The notes under the pieces are model-generated. The model did no database searches and was not told the origin of the DNA. It saw nothing but the letters and a program-made list of their open reading frames with translations. Shown here piece after piece: positions 53,120-62,014 of a DNA stretch of 64,000 nt (position 1 is its first letter; each line of letters opens with the position of its first letter). A program made the translations under genes and the position numbers. The stretch is taken from positions 1 through 64,000 of the forward strand of contig JAEWQV010000027.1 of the NCBI GenBank assembly GCA_023399055.1, in the 5' to 3' direction. This DNA is from Bacillota bacterium. Lineage in GTDB: Bacteria > Bacillota > Clostridia > Lachnospirales > Lachnospiraceae.

Positions 53120-54313
53120 ATGAAAGTATTAGTTATTAATTGCGGTAGCTCCTCCTTAAAGTATCAGCTTATTGATTCAGAGTCAGAGAAAGCATTGGCT
53201 GTTGGTATTTGTGAAAGAATTGGTCAGGAAGTTAGTCACTTGAAACATACTCCACTTGGTAAAGATAAGGTTGTTATTGAAACCACAGAGATGAACAATC
53301 ATGAAGTAGCAATCCGTATGGTACTTGAGGCGCTAACAAACTCTGAGCATGGCGTGATTTCATCACTTGATGAAATCAGTTCAGTAGGTCATAGAGTTGT
53401 TCATGGTGGAGAAAAATTTGCAGCTTCAACTATAATTACTGATGAAGTTATTAAGGCTATTGAAGATTGCAACGATCTTGCTCCTCTTCATAACCCAGCT
53501 AACTTAATTGGTATTCGTGCATGTGCAAACTTAATGCCAGGTGTACCTATGGTTGCTGTATTTGATACTGCTTTCCATCAGACTATGCCTCCAAAAGCAT
53601 ACTTATATGGTATTCCTAACGGATATTATGATAAATACAAGATTCGTAAATACGGTTTCCACGGCACCAGCCACAGCTTTGTATCCAAACGTTGTGCTGA
53701 ATTTACAGGTTTAGATATTAATAACTCTAAAATAATTGTATGTCACCTTGGAAATGGCGCAAGTATTACCGCTGTTGAGAATGGTAAATCCATTGATACT
53801 ACTATGGGCTTCACACCACTTGCAGGTCTTGTAATGGGAACCAGAAGTGGTTCTATCGATCCTTCCATCATTGAGTTTATTGCAAAGAAAGAGAATAAAA
53901 CCCTTGATCAGATTATGAACCTTCTTAATAAAGAATCAGGCGTTCAGGGTATGTCAGAAGTATCCAGCGATTTCCGTGATATCAATGATGCTATGGATCA
54001 GGGTAATAAAAAAGCAATCATTGCCTTTGATGTATTCTGTTATCGCGTAGCAAAATATATTGGTAGCTATGTAGCAGCAATGAATGGTGTGGATGCAATC
54101 GTATTTACTGCAGGCGTTGGTGAAAACGACTGGAGAGTAAGAGAATGGGTTTGTGAATATTTTGGTTACTTGGGTGTAACAATTGATAAAGAGAAGAATA
54201 AGATCAGAGGTCAGGAAGTAATGCTTACAACACCAGAATCAAGAACTAAAGTTTGCATTATTCCAACCAACGAAGAATTAACGATTGCAAGAGAAACAGT
54301 TGCTTTACTGTAA
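53120..54313 (+). CDS. ackA: Acetate kinase
   Basis: AckA makes acetate and ATP from acetyl phosphate. The 397-residue protein is a normal ASKHA kinase: VLVINCGSSSLKYQLI at the start, GHRVVHGGEKF near 90, FDTAFHQTMPP near 148, KYGFHGTSH near 178, CHLGNGASITAV near 208, and VFTAGVGEND near 325. The ribosome site AGAAAGAGG is moderate. It follows pta with a structured gap. Both genes are inserted between ylbM and ylbN-rpmF compared with the Bacillus order. Confidence 0.98.
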   Translation: MKVLVINCGSSSLKYQLIDSESEKALAVGICERIGQEVSHLKHTPLGKDKVVIETTEMNNHEVAIRMVLEALTNSEHGVISSLDEISSVGHRVVHGGEKFAASTIITDEVIKAIEDCNDLAPLHNPANLIGIRACANLMPGVPMVAVFDTAFHQTMPPKAYLYGIPNGYYDKYKIRKYGFHGTSHSFVSKRCAEFTGLDINNSKIIVCHLGNGASITAVENGKSIDTTMGFTPLAGLVMGTRSGSIDPSIIEFIAKKENKTLDQIMNLLNKESGVQGMSEVSSDFRDINDAMDQGNKKAIIAFDVFCYRVAKYIGSYVAAMNGVDAIVFTAGVGENDWRVREWVCEYFGYLGVTIDKEKNKIRGQEVMLTTPESRTKVCIIPTNEELTIARETVALL

Positions 54314-54365
54314 TCTCCAGCAATTGGAATCTCGGTAATATATTATCAGAAATCCGATTTTGTCA

Positions 54366-54394
54366 TTGACAAATAATTGGTCAGTAGGTATAAT
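54366..54394 (+). promoter_or_regulatory. Consensus promoter of yceD-rpmF
   Basis: A perfect TTGACA (54366-54371) and perfect TATAAT (54389-54394) are exactly 17 bp apart, about 70 nt before the yceD start. A strong constitutive promoter is expected for a ribosomal protein gene. Confidence 0.82.
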
Positions 54395-54462
54395 ACAAGA
54401 AGTGCGTAAAGAATTCGTAGACGAGTTCTTAATCATGCAGTGAATATTCGGAGTGATTTAAC

Positions 54463-54990
54463 ATGCTAATATCTTTGTCAGAAATAATGACTACGAAGGA
54501 TAAGGTAGCACGGATTGAAGCCCCCATTGAATTGGAGAGCTTTGAATACCAGGGCGATTCTTATGAATTCGTTCATAAGGAACCGGTTAACCTCACCATA
54601 ACGAACTTGGGTAACAAGACCGTTTTGATTGAGGGCAATACGAATATTTCTCTGAACCTATTCTGTGGCAGATGTCTGAAGGAATTGATTTATCCTATGG
54701 ATATCAACTTCCAGAAGGAAGTTGACTTCAATTTAACGGAAGAACAACGCGCAGAAGGTCTGGATGAAACAAATTATATTATTGGATACAATCTGGATGT
54801 GGACACATTAATTAGTGACGAAATATTAATGGAATTTCCTATGAAACTTTTATGTGACGAGGATTGCAAAGGTCTTTGCAAAAACTGCGGAACGAATTTG
54901 AATGAGAAATCCTGTGACTGTGATGTGACAGTTTATGATCCAAGAATGTCAGTAATCCGTGATATATTTAACAACTTTAAGGAGGTGTGA
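54463..54990 (+). CDS. DUF177/YceD family protein (YlbN)
   Basis: This 175-residue protein is of the YceD (DUF177) family, linked to 23S rRNA maturation or accumulation in other bacteria. It has an N-terminal beta-rich part with NLFCGRCLKEL, an acidic middle (EEQRAEGLDETNY) and a C-terminal Cys cluster (LLCDEDCKGLCKNCGTNLNEKSC) typical of the Firmicutes form. It is directly upstream of rpmF, 4 nt away, which is the most conserved neighbourhood of this family. The ribosome site CGGAGTG is adequate. Confidence 0.9.
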   Translation: MLISLSEIMTTKDKVARIEAPIELESFEYQGDSYEFVHKEPVNLTITNLGNKTVLIEGNTNISLNLFCGRCLKELIYPMDINFQKEVDFNLTEEQRAEGLDETNYIIGYNLDVDTLISDEILMEFPMKLLCDEDCKGLCKNCGTNLNEKSCDCDVTVYDPRMSVIRDIFNNFKEV

Positions 54991-54994
54991 GACA

Positions 54995-55177
54995 ATGTCA
55001 ATTTGTCCTAAGGGTAAACATTCAAAGGCAAGAAGAGACAGCCGTAGAGCTAACTGGAAGATGACTGCTCCTAACTTAGTTAAGTGCAGCAAGTGTGGAG
55101 AGCTTATGGTTCCTCATAGAGTATGTAAGGCTTGTGGTTCTTACAATAAGAAAGAAATCATTTCTGCAGCTGAATAA
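54995..55177 (+). CDS. rpmF: 50S ribosomal protein L32 (zinc-binding form)
   Basis: L32 is a small protein of the large subunit. The 60-residue chain begins MSICPKGKHSKARRDSRRANWK, and later holds CSKC and CKAC, the zinc-ribbon of the C+ form. The ATG at 54995 follows AAGGAGGT. It is the second gene of the yceD-rpmF pair and is followed by a strong terminator. The fatty acid genes plsX/acpP that often follow rpmF are absent here. Confidence 0.97.
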   Translation: MSICPKGKHSKARRDSRRANWKMTAPNLVKCSKCGELMVPHRVCKACGSYNKKEIISAAE

Positions 55178-55187
55178 TTGAAAAATC

Positions 55188-55222
55188 AAGACTTTCCGGG
55201 GTTTCTCGGAAGGTCTTTTTTT
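55188..55222 (+). terminator. Rho-independent terminator of rpmF
   Basis: An 11-bp stem (AAGACTTTCCG with CGGAAGGTCTT, one G-T pair) and 8-nt loop are followed by seven T residues. Confidence 0.9.
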
Positions 55223-55345
55223 GTGGTTTATACCAATTTTACACCATGTCTTTAAATAGGCGTGTTTCTCCAGTTTAATGCTAGAACTTAATAAATACTA
55301 TCCATGCATTAAATGCAACTTATCGTTTATTCATGATGCAGGAAT

Positions 55346-56470
55346 CTATAGCATATGCGCCATCATATGTTTCACATACAGTTCTAAGTTCGTTTCTTGT
55401 AATAGAAAGTCAGTGTGAACTTCTAAAAATGAAATCTTATCTGTAAACTCCAGTTTAAAATTTGGTGCAATTAATGGTTCGAACTGCGGTACAAAGATAG
55501 CCTGCTTTTTCGTGTAACAAGTGGAAGGTTTTGCTTTTACCCTATGATCCTTGTCAACAAAGTGTGCAACGCTTTTATGGATTGCACAATCCTCCAGAGG
55601 AAGGTAATAGTAATCACGATAATTATCAAAATAATATTTTAGTACACCTTCATAGATTTCTACTGATAATACGGCTTCTACTTTATGAGCAGCAAGCTGT
55701 GCAAATTCATTTCTACAGTGAATAGGAGTGGGTAGGGAAGCAGATATTTCAAAGCGAATTCTTAATAATCCATTTTCTATCACAGCCTTTATAATATGAA
55801 TAGGCTTTTCAAATAGGTCAATATAGGATAAAATAGAACTAATTGATAATAATCCTTTAATATCCTCGGAATTATGAAGTAACAACTGACCTAGGAGAAG
55901 GTCGGCTTCACTTGGTATAGAGAGTGGAAGGTCTGGGTTTCGAAAGGCTTTTAAAGTTTCATAATGCTTTTTCCCAAGGTAACCCTGATAAATTTGAATT
56001 AAGTCACCACCACTAAAAGGGTCATGGCGATGAATATTCAAGAATGTTTCCAAGGATTTAAGTTTGAGACTATCTATTTTAAAGATCTTTTTATAGGGCA
56101 GAATTTTTCTATAGATATCGACACTTTCAAACGCATCAAAGCTATAGCCGAGATTTAACTTTGCAATTTTCCGTTGTAAATATGGAATATCAAATCCGTT
56201 GCCATTATAATGAAACAACACTCGATGATCTTTGATAAATTCAAAAAAAGAGGTAATGAGCAATGCCTCCTCCTGAATACCCTCACTGAACCATTGAATT
56301 AAGTGGAAGGAGCCTTCGCTGTAGTATGCGCAACCAATCAGATATAGATAAGTCATGTCAGCCGCAAAACCGGTGGTTTCAATATCAAAAAATGCAACTT
56401 GATTAAGATCATAATCGTTTTCTAAGGGATAGGCTGGCAGTGGAAAGTGATTGTCATTTCTTATTAGCAT
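55346..56470 (-). CDS. YprB-like RNase H-fold 3'-5' exonuclease
   Basis: The 374-residue protein belongs to the RNase_H_2 (YprB) group of DEDD exonucleases. The catalytic marks are AFFDIETTGF near residue 30 (Asp and Glu), a second Asp in FHYNGNGFDIPYL near 95, and a later conserved region around FSGGDLIQIYQGYL. The C-terminal ~150 residues carry no named motif and have a beta-rich pattern. Family members are thought to process nucleic acid ends in DNA repair, and Bacillus YprB lies beside a helicase gene, YprA. No such partner is next to it here. Confidence 0.82.
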   Translation of the reverse strand: MLIRNDNHFPLPAYPLENDYDLNQVAFFDIETTGFAADMTYLYLIGCAYYSEGSFHLIQWFSEGIQEEALLITSFFEFIKDHRVLFHYNGNGFDIPYLQRKIAKLNLGYSFDAFESVDIYRKILPYKKIFKIDSLKLKSLETFLNIHRHDPFSGGDLIQIYQGYLGKKHYETLKAFRNPDLPLSIPSEADLLLGQLLLHNSEDIKGLLSISSILSYIDLFEKPIHIIKAVIENGLLRIRFEISASLPTPIHCRNEFAQLAAHKVEAVLSVEIYEGVLKYYFDNYRDYYYLPLEDCAIHKSVAHFVDKDHRVKAKPSTCYTKKQAIFVPQFEPLIAPNFKLEFTDKISFLEVHTDFLLQETNLELYVKHMMAHML

Positions 56471-56731
56471 TAAGGCTCTCCTTTCAAATTCATTAAAGAC
56501 ATTTTACCACAGCAAGGTTAAGAAGAAAAGGATAGGACATTATTTCTTATAATACAAGCTTATTTATAAAGGAAAATGTTAGAAAATTTTAATGAAATTT
56601 TAACATTCCTATGCTAGAATAGTGGATGTGTTACAGTTCAGAATGTAAAGCAGACTTGTTGTACATAAATATGGCTTTTAAGCTGCTAAGGATGAATAGT
56701 AACATTCAGATAAAGCATGGGGGACCTTGGG

Positions 56732-59137
56732 ATGTGGAATGTAGAATTTTTAGGACATGATTTATATTATCTTTTTTATATGCTACTTATATATAGTGTA
56801 ATTGGTTGGGTTTATGAGAGTTGCTTGATATCTGTACAAGAAAAGAAGTTAGTGAATCGTGGCTTCTTGAATGGACCAATAATTCCTATCTATGGATTTG
56901 GTGCAGTGATAGTTTACCTTGTTTTATGGGATTATCGAAGTAATCTGTTAATTGTTTTTTTTGCAGGTTGTCTTCTAGCTACAGTTTTAGAGTACATAAC
57001 CTCTCTTTTAATGGAGGTGGCATTTCATACTAGATGGTGGGACTATAGCAATTTTCCTTTGAATGTGAAAGGTAGAATTAGTGTTTTTGTATCTTTATTT
57101 TGGGGATTGCTATCCGTTATAATGGTTTGTTTCCTGCATCCGGCAATACACTACTTACTTGGAATAATTCCAAGACAAATCGGTGAAATTATTGGATATG
57201 TAATAATTCCACTGGTTTTTACTGATATTATTGTAACGATTATTTCTACAATAGAACTTCGTAAAGTTTTAAGTAGATTGAAACGACTACGAGAAGATAT
57301 CACCGAATATATTAGCACCAGTAGGGTTTACGAAACAGGCGAAGATATACTAGGGAAACTTTCCAATTTAAGAATGGTTAGGATTATTTCAGAGTTGAAA
57401 GAAAGTATGCCTGAGATTCCTACTGGATTAAAAGAATTTATAGGAAGATATCAGAGCATTAAAATACAAAAGACCCACATACGTTTTCTTGAGGCTTTCC
57501 CTAATATGAGGGTAAGAAAACTGGAGACAGCATTAAGAGATTTGCGTGAGACATTGGGCAGAAAAGGAGTACGTGCATTGAGTAAAGATATTAGAGAAGA
57601 AGTGAAAGGAACTTTGAAAGGCAATTTAAGTGGGTTTTTGAAAGCCACACTTGTGGGGTTACTTGTGTTAGCTCAATTTGCCATGATTATTTCTTTAACC
57701 TACGCTCTGAGAGGATATACAATTTATCTATATTCGGGTATTCAGGTGTTAAGTATTATCATTGTAATCGGTCTTGTGAATGATAATCGAAATAATTCCT
57801 ATAAAATTAGCTGGATTTGTATTATAGCAGCGCTTCCTGTTACAGGGCATATTATGTTTGTTCTATGGGGTAACCGACGCAGGAGAAAAATTGATCTTCA
57901 TATATTGCAAAAGTTGCAGCGTGGTGCGCAATTTTTGGAGTTTAATAAAGAGGTTTCCGAACGATTTGAAAATAAGTATCCGACTAAGAGTAGATTGGCT
58001 AAATTTTTGGAATCCAATTCTTTCCCTTTATTTAAAAATAATAAAATTGAATATTACCCCATGGGTGAGGATGTCTTTGAAGCCATCTTTTTAGAAATGG
58101 AGCGTGCTGAGAAATTCATTCTTCTTAATTTCTTTATTGTTGCAGATGGCGTTTTATGGAGGAGAATGCATGAGGTTTTGCTTAAGAAAATGCGTGAAGG
58201 AGTGGAAGTAAAGTTCTTATACGATGATTTTGGCGCGACACTTCGTACGCCGACGCATTTTAAAAGAAGCTTGGAACACGAAGGAATGCAAGTACGAGCC
58301 TTTAATCCAATCCATAAATATACAGATAAACTTTACATGAACTATCGATCCCATCAAAAGATAATCGTTATTGATGGTAATGTTGGTTTTACCGGAGGCA
58401 TGAATCTTGCGGATGAATACGTTAATCTTGTTGACCGCTATGGGGTTTGGAAGGATAATGCGGTTCGTGTGGAAGGTGATGCAGTTTGGGGGTTAACGGT
58501 TACCTTCCTGCAAATGTGGGAGGTTTCTAGCGGAGGAACCCCTATGGATTATAACCCTTACCGTCCATCAAAGGTATTTGAAGAAAACGATGTATATTGC
58601 CAGGTAATCTCGGACGGCCCTGCGAATAATCCCAGGAATCCAATTGAAGATACTTATAAGCAAATGATATATTATGCAAAGAAGGTATTGTACATTACCA
58701 CCCCGTATCTTATAATTGAAGATGATATGAGGGATGCATTGATTACTGCGGCACGAAGCGGAATTGATGTAAGAATTATCACTCCATTTATACCGGATAA
58801 GAAGAATGTGAAGGTACTGACCACCTATAATTATGGTAGATTACTGGAAGCAGGTGTAAGAATTTTCGAATATTCACCTGGCTTTATTCATGCAAAAACT
58901 ATTTTAACAGAAGACAGTGCAATTATCGGAACGATAAATATGGATTATCGTAGTTTTCATCTTCATTATGAATGTGGGGTATGGATCTGTGATAAAAATA
59001 CAGTACAGACCATCAGAGATGATCTTCTTTTCACCATGGATCAATCACATGAGATGTCACTTGCAGAATGGAAACAAAGACCGGTTTGGATTAAGATGTA
59101 TGAAAAAGTATTGAATTTATTCTCAACCTTAATGTAA
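56732..59137 (+). CDS. Fusion of PF06541 (DUF1113) membrane domain and cardiolipin synthase
   Basis: The 801-residue protein combines two parts. Residues ~10-190 form a membrane domain of the PF06541 (former DUF1113, putative ABC-transporter type IV) kind: VIGWVYESCL, NRGFLNGPIIPIYGFGAV and RWWDYSNFPLN are typical. Residues ~300-801 form a cardiolipin synthase: two N-terminal helices (PLDc_N) near 306-370, then two phospholipase D motifs, HQKIIVIDG near 540 and HAKTILTED near 722 (HxKxxxxD), joined to GTINMDYRSF. Cardiolipin synthase joins two phosphatidylglycerols. A helical linker (~200-290) connects the two. I take the ATG at 56732, 7 nt after GGGGGA; an earlier ATG overlaps that site. Confidence 0.88.
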   Translation: MWNVEFLGHDLYYLFYMLLIYSVIGWVYESCLISVQEKKLVNRGFLNGPIIPIYGFGAVIVYLVLWDYRSNLLIVFFAGCLLATVLEYITSLLMEVAFHTRWWDYSNFPLNVKGRISVFVSLFWGLLSVIMVCFLHPAIHYLLGIIPRQIGEIIGYVIIPLVFTDIIVTIISTIELRKVLSRLKRLREDITEYISTSRVYETGEDILGKLSNLRMVRIISELKESMPEIPTGLKEFIGRYQSIKIQKTHIRFLEAFPNMRVRKLETALRDLRETLGRKGVRALSKDIREEVKGTLKGNLSGFLKATLVGLLVLAQFAMIISLTYALRGYTIYLYSGIQVLSIIIVIGLVNDNRNNSYKISWICIIAALPVTGHIMFVLWGNRRRRKIDLHILQKLQRGAQFLEFNKEVSERFENKYPTKSRLAKFLESNSFPLFKNNKIEYYPMGEDVFEAIFLEMERAEKFILLNFFIVADGVLWRRMHEVLLKKMREGVEVKFLYDDFGATLRTPTHFKRSLEHEGMQVRAFNPIHKYTDKLYMNYRSHQKIIVIDGNVGFTGGMNLADEYVNLVDRYGVWKDNAVRVEGDAVWGLTVTFLQMWEVSSGGTPMDYNPYRPSKVFEENDVYCQVISDGPANNPRNPIEDTYKQMIYYAKKVLYITTPYLIIEDDMRDALITAARSGIDVRIITPFIPDKKNVKVLTTYNYGRLLEAGVRIFEYSPGFIHAKTILTEDSAIIGTINMDYRSFHLHYECGVWICDKNTVQTIRDDLLFTMDQSHEMSLAEWKQRPVWIKMYEKVLNLFSTLM

Positions 59138-59200
59138 TAAAATTTACTAAGCTGTTTTGGAGTAATAAGATAATGCATCCCCAAAGAAGGAGTTGAAATC

Positions 59201-59452
59201 ATGCATACCAATGTTTGCAAACATTGTAAAAAAGTATTTCAATCCAGGTATAAGACCTATGCCTGTAGTGCCTGCAAGGAAATTGATCGTGATCATTTTG
59301 ATGATATTGAGGCTTATCTGAAAGAATTTCCTAACAGTAATGCTTTGCAGATTTCAGAAGCACTGGGCATCACTGCTTTTGAGGTTTTGAATTATGTGAA
59401 AGAGGGACGACTTAATGTTTCAAAGGGAACGTTTGAGCGTTTGTCTGATTAA
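59201..59452 (+). CDS. Small zinc-ribbon protein with helix-turn-helix-like end
   Basis: The 83-residue protein has CKHC near residue 6 and CSAC near 22, a zinc ribbon, and a C-terminal part resembling a helix-turn-helix (ALQISEALGITAFEVLNYVKEGRL) that looks like a small DNA-binding or MerR-like unit. It resembles the YvyF-type proteins of Firmicutes flagellar operons, but that match is loose. The ribosome site GAAGGAG is good. It lies 64 nt after the synthase and 81 nt before ruvA. Confidence 0.7.
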   Translation: MHTNVCKHCKKVFQSRYKTYACSACKEIDRDHFDDIEAYLKEFPNSNALQISEALGITAFEVLNYVKEGRLNVSKGTFERLSD

Positions 59453-59533
59453 AGTTAACTTTTGCTTGTATGACTTTAAGGCTAGAGTTTTTCTATAATA
59501 AATAAGAAGTAAGGATACAAATGAGGTGTTAGG

Positions 59534-60139
59534 ATGATAGGTTATCTAAAGGGAGAACTAGCCGAAATAAAGGAAAATTATGTGGTGCTGGAAGTGGGTC
59601 AAATTGGATATGAAGTATATTTACCTGCTTCTTCCATTATGGACCTTCCTTCCAGGGGCAGTGTCATAAAACTATATACATATATGCATGTAAGAGAAGA
59701 TGCAATTGGTCTTTTTGGATTTTTGACAAAGGACGATTTGGAAATGTTTAAGTTATTAATAACAGTGAATGGAATTGGTCCCAAAGGAGCACTGGGTATT
59801 CTTTCTGCTATTACAGCTGATGATATCCGTTTTGCAGTATTGGCAGAGGATGCAAAAGCGATTGCTAAGGCTCCAGGAATAGGAAGTAAAACTGCAAGTA
59901 AGTTAATTCTTGAACTAAAGGACAAATTCAAGTTAGAATCAGCCTTTGAGCAAAGATTAATAAATCAGGAAAATAAGTTATCTAATTCCGGTATCCAGAG
60001 CAAGAAAGAAGATGCGGTACAAGCTCTTACGGTTCTTGGTTATTCTGCCTCGGATGCACTTAAAATTGTACATCAGATTGAAATTACAGAGGATATGACG
60101 TCAGAAGAGATACTTAAACAATGTCTTAAGAAGATGTAA
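59534..60139 (+). CDS. ruvA: Holliday junction helicase subunit RuvA
   Basis: RuvA binds four-way junctions and recruits RuvB for branch migration. The 201-residue protein starts MIGYLKGELAEI with the OB domain (YEVYLPASS). Helix-hairpin-helix motifs follow (LLITVNGIGPKGALGIL and AIAKAPGIGSKTASKLILELKDK), and a C-terminal domain that contacts RuvB starts near residue 150 (DAVQALTVLGYSASDA). The start ATG follows GAGGTGTTAGG. ruvB begins 65 nt downstream. Confidence 0.96.
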   Translation: MIGYLKGELAEIKENYVVLEVGQIGYEVYLPASSIMDLPSRGSVIKLYTYMHVREDAIGLFGFLTKDDLEMFKLLITVNGIGPKGALGILSAITADDIRFAVLAEDAKAIAKAPGIGSKTASKLILELKDKFKLESAFEQRLINQENKLSNSGIQSKKEDAVQALTVLGYSASDALKIVHQIEITEDMTSEEILKQCLKKM

Positions 60140-60204
60140 TGCCTGAATTTATTAGAAAATGTCTCTAGGTTTTAACAAAATCCAGAGCTTTATTGGAGAG
60201 AACA

Positions 60205-61191
60205 ATGGCTAAACGTGTGATAACAACCGAATTTACGGAAGAAGATAGAAGAATTGAAGGGTCCTTGAGACCCCAGATGCTTACTGACTACATTGGTCAA
60301 ATTAAGGTTAAGGAAAATTTAAAGATTTATATAGAGGCAGCTAAACAAAGGAAGGAAACCCTTGATCATGTGCTGTTCTTTGGACCTCCTGGGCTTGGTA
60401 AGACAACACTTGCCGGAATTATTGCTAATGAAATGGGTGTTAATATCAAGGTAACCTCTGGACCAGCAATTGAAAAACCAGGCGAGATGGCGGCTATTTT
60501 AAACAACCTCCAAGAAGGAGATGTCCTTTTTGTGGATGAAATTCACCGTTTAAATCGTCAAGTGGAAGAACTTCTATATCCTGCAATGGAGGATTATGTA
60601 ATAGATATTGTTATAGGAAAAGGACAAACAGCGAAATCTATTCGTATTGATCTTCCTAAATTTACTTTAGTAGGTGCGACAACCAGAGCCGGTATGCTAA
60701 CACCTCCACTTCGTGATCGTTTTGGTGTGGTTAGCCGTCTTGAATTTTATACTACAGAGGAACTTAAGAAGATTATAATTAGATCTGCAGAGGTTTTGCA
60801 GGTAGAAATAGATGAAGAAGGAGCCACTGAACTGGCTAGACGTTCCAGAGGAACACCAAGACTTGCCAATCGTTTATTAAAAAGAGTACGAGATTTTGCA
60901 CAGGTCAAATATGATGGTAAAATTACAGTTAAGGTGGCTGGTCTTGCCCTTGATCTACTTGAAGTGGACAAGCTGGGACTGGATCACATTGATAGAGAAA
61001 TACTTGTAACGATGATTGAGAAATTTGGTGGAGGTCCAGTTGGAATTGAGGCTGTTGCTACAACGATTGGTGAGGATGTGGGTACAGTGGAAGAGGTATA
61101 TGAACCTTATCTTGTTCAAAATGGATTAATTCTTCGAACGCCAAGAGGTAGAGTCGCATCAGAACTCGCTTACCGGCATATTGGTCTGTAA
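60205..61191 (+). CDS. ruvB: Holliday junction helicase motor RuvB
   Basis: RuvB is the AAA+ motor of branch migration. The ATG at 60205 follows GGAGAG; a TTG at 60193 overlaps that site. The 328 residues show LRPQMLTDYIGQ, Walker A (GPPGLGKTTL near residue 60), Walker B (VLFVDEIHRL near 108), sensor 1 (TLVGATTRAG near 156) and the C-terminal winged helix (LGLDHIDREIL, then GGPVGIEAVATTIGED). It forms the usual ruvAB pair. Confidence 0.97.
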   Translation: MAKRVITTEFTEEDRRIEGSLRPQMLTDYIGQIKVKENLKIYIEAAKQRKETLDHVLFFGPPGLGKTTLAGIIANEMGVNIKVTSGPAIEKPGEMAAILNNLQEGDVLFVDEIHRLNRQVEELLYPAMEDYVIDIVIGKGQTAKSIRIDLPKFTLVGATTRAGMLTPPLRDRFGVVSRLEFYTTEELKKIIIRSAEVLQVEIDEEGATELARRSRGTPRLANRLLKRVRDFAQVKYDGKITVKVAGLALDLLEVDKLGLDHIDREILVTMIEKFGGGPVGIEAVATTIGEDVGTVEEVYEPYLVQNGLILRTPRGRVASELAYRHIGL

Positions 61192-61234
61192 GCTATTCAA
61201 ATGGTTTGTGTACAATCGTTACTAATAAATTGAC

Positions 61235-61263
61235 TTGTCAACCCCTAGGACTTAAGTTATAAT
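61235..61263 (+). promoter_or_regulatory. Probable promoter of zapA
   Basis: TTGTCA (61235-61240) and a perfect TATAAT (61258-61263) are 17 bp apart. The leader before the zapA ATG would be about 140 nt and has a small hairpin (TGCC / GGCA) near 61384 just ahead of the ribosome site. Confidence 0.6.
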
Positions 61264-61409
61264 TACTATGGACAAAGCATATAAATTAGTATATTCTTGG
61301 GCTTTTATAAGGCTGAATGCCAAGAATGGTCGCTTAGAGGACAGAAACAAAAGATTTATCTGGAATAAAGTTATAAATGTAGCTGCCTAATGGCAGGATG
61401 GGGGTTACT

Positions 61410-61823
61410 ATGAATAAGTATAATGATATTGAGGTTATCATTCATAACAAGAGATATACCCTAAGTGGATACGAAAGCGAAGAATTTCTGCAAAAAATCG
61501 CTTCCTATATTAATAATAAACATACCGAGTTTCGTAATAGAGATGCCTACCGTTTTTTAGATAGCGATTTAAAAAACATTTTAATGCAAATTAATATTGC
61601 CGATGATTTCTTTAAAGCAAGAGAAAAGATAATTGAGCTTGAGCAAGAGAACGAATTAAAAGGGAATGAAATTTTTGATATTAAACATGAACTGATCATG
61701 TCCCAGACAAAGCTTGATGCTAGTTTGAAAGAGATTGAGGATTTAAAGAAAGAGCTCTATGAGGCACAGAAAAAAATTGTGCGTTTAGAGACAGAAGTGA
61801 ATGAAATCGAGAAAAAACGATAA
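61410..61823 (+). CDS. zapA: Cell division protein ZapA
   Basis: ZapA helps bundle FtsZ filaments at the division ring. The ATG at 61410 follows GATGGGGG; the frame opens at 61398. The 137-residue protein has the ZapA N-terminal globular part (EVIIHNKRYTLSGYESEEFLQKIASYINNK) and a long coiled coil from about residue 60 to the end (charged heptads such as EQENELKGNEI and KKELYEAQKKIVRLETEV). The coiled coil is longer than in short ZapA proteins, as is usual in clostridia. It is the last short gene before the U32 peptidase. Confidence 0.87.
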   Translation: MNKYNDIEVIIHNKRYTLSGYESEEFLQKIASYINNKHTEFRNRDAYRFLDSDLKNILMQINIADDFFKAREKIIELEQENELKGNEIFDIKHELIMSQTKLDASLKEIEDLKKELYEAQKKIVRLETEVNEIEKKR

Positions 61824-61906
61824 AATTGGAATGATTAGGCTGTCTAATTAAGAGATGTAACATGGTACAGAACCAGGGGAACATCCTTATACGGGCAGCA
61901 TTTTTA

Positions 61907-61936
61907 TTCATGATAAGTGAAACGATTTGTTGTTTC
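61907..61936 (-). repeat. Dispersed 30-nt hairpin repeat, copy 3
   Basis: This copy is 27/30 identical to copy 2 (25062-25091) and has the same orientation. It can fold as AAGTGAAAC / GTTTCACTT (9 bp, about 61915-61940). It lies between zapA and the U32 peptidase gene. Confidence 0.6.
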
Positions 61937-62014
61937 ACTTGTGTATACGCGAAGGTAAAATGAAGTATCTATAATTGTAATTGATTAGTACAAGCCATTT
62001 TTCGGAGGAATTAA

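Noticed and set aside
61269..61391. 40-residue open frame between ruvB and zapA
   Set aside because: It starts 6 nt after the -10 box with no ribosome site and reads through the leader hairpin region.
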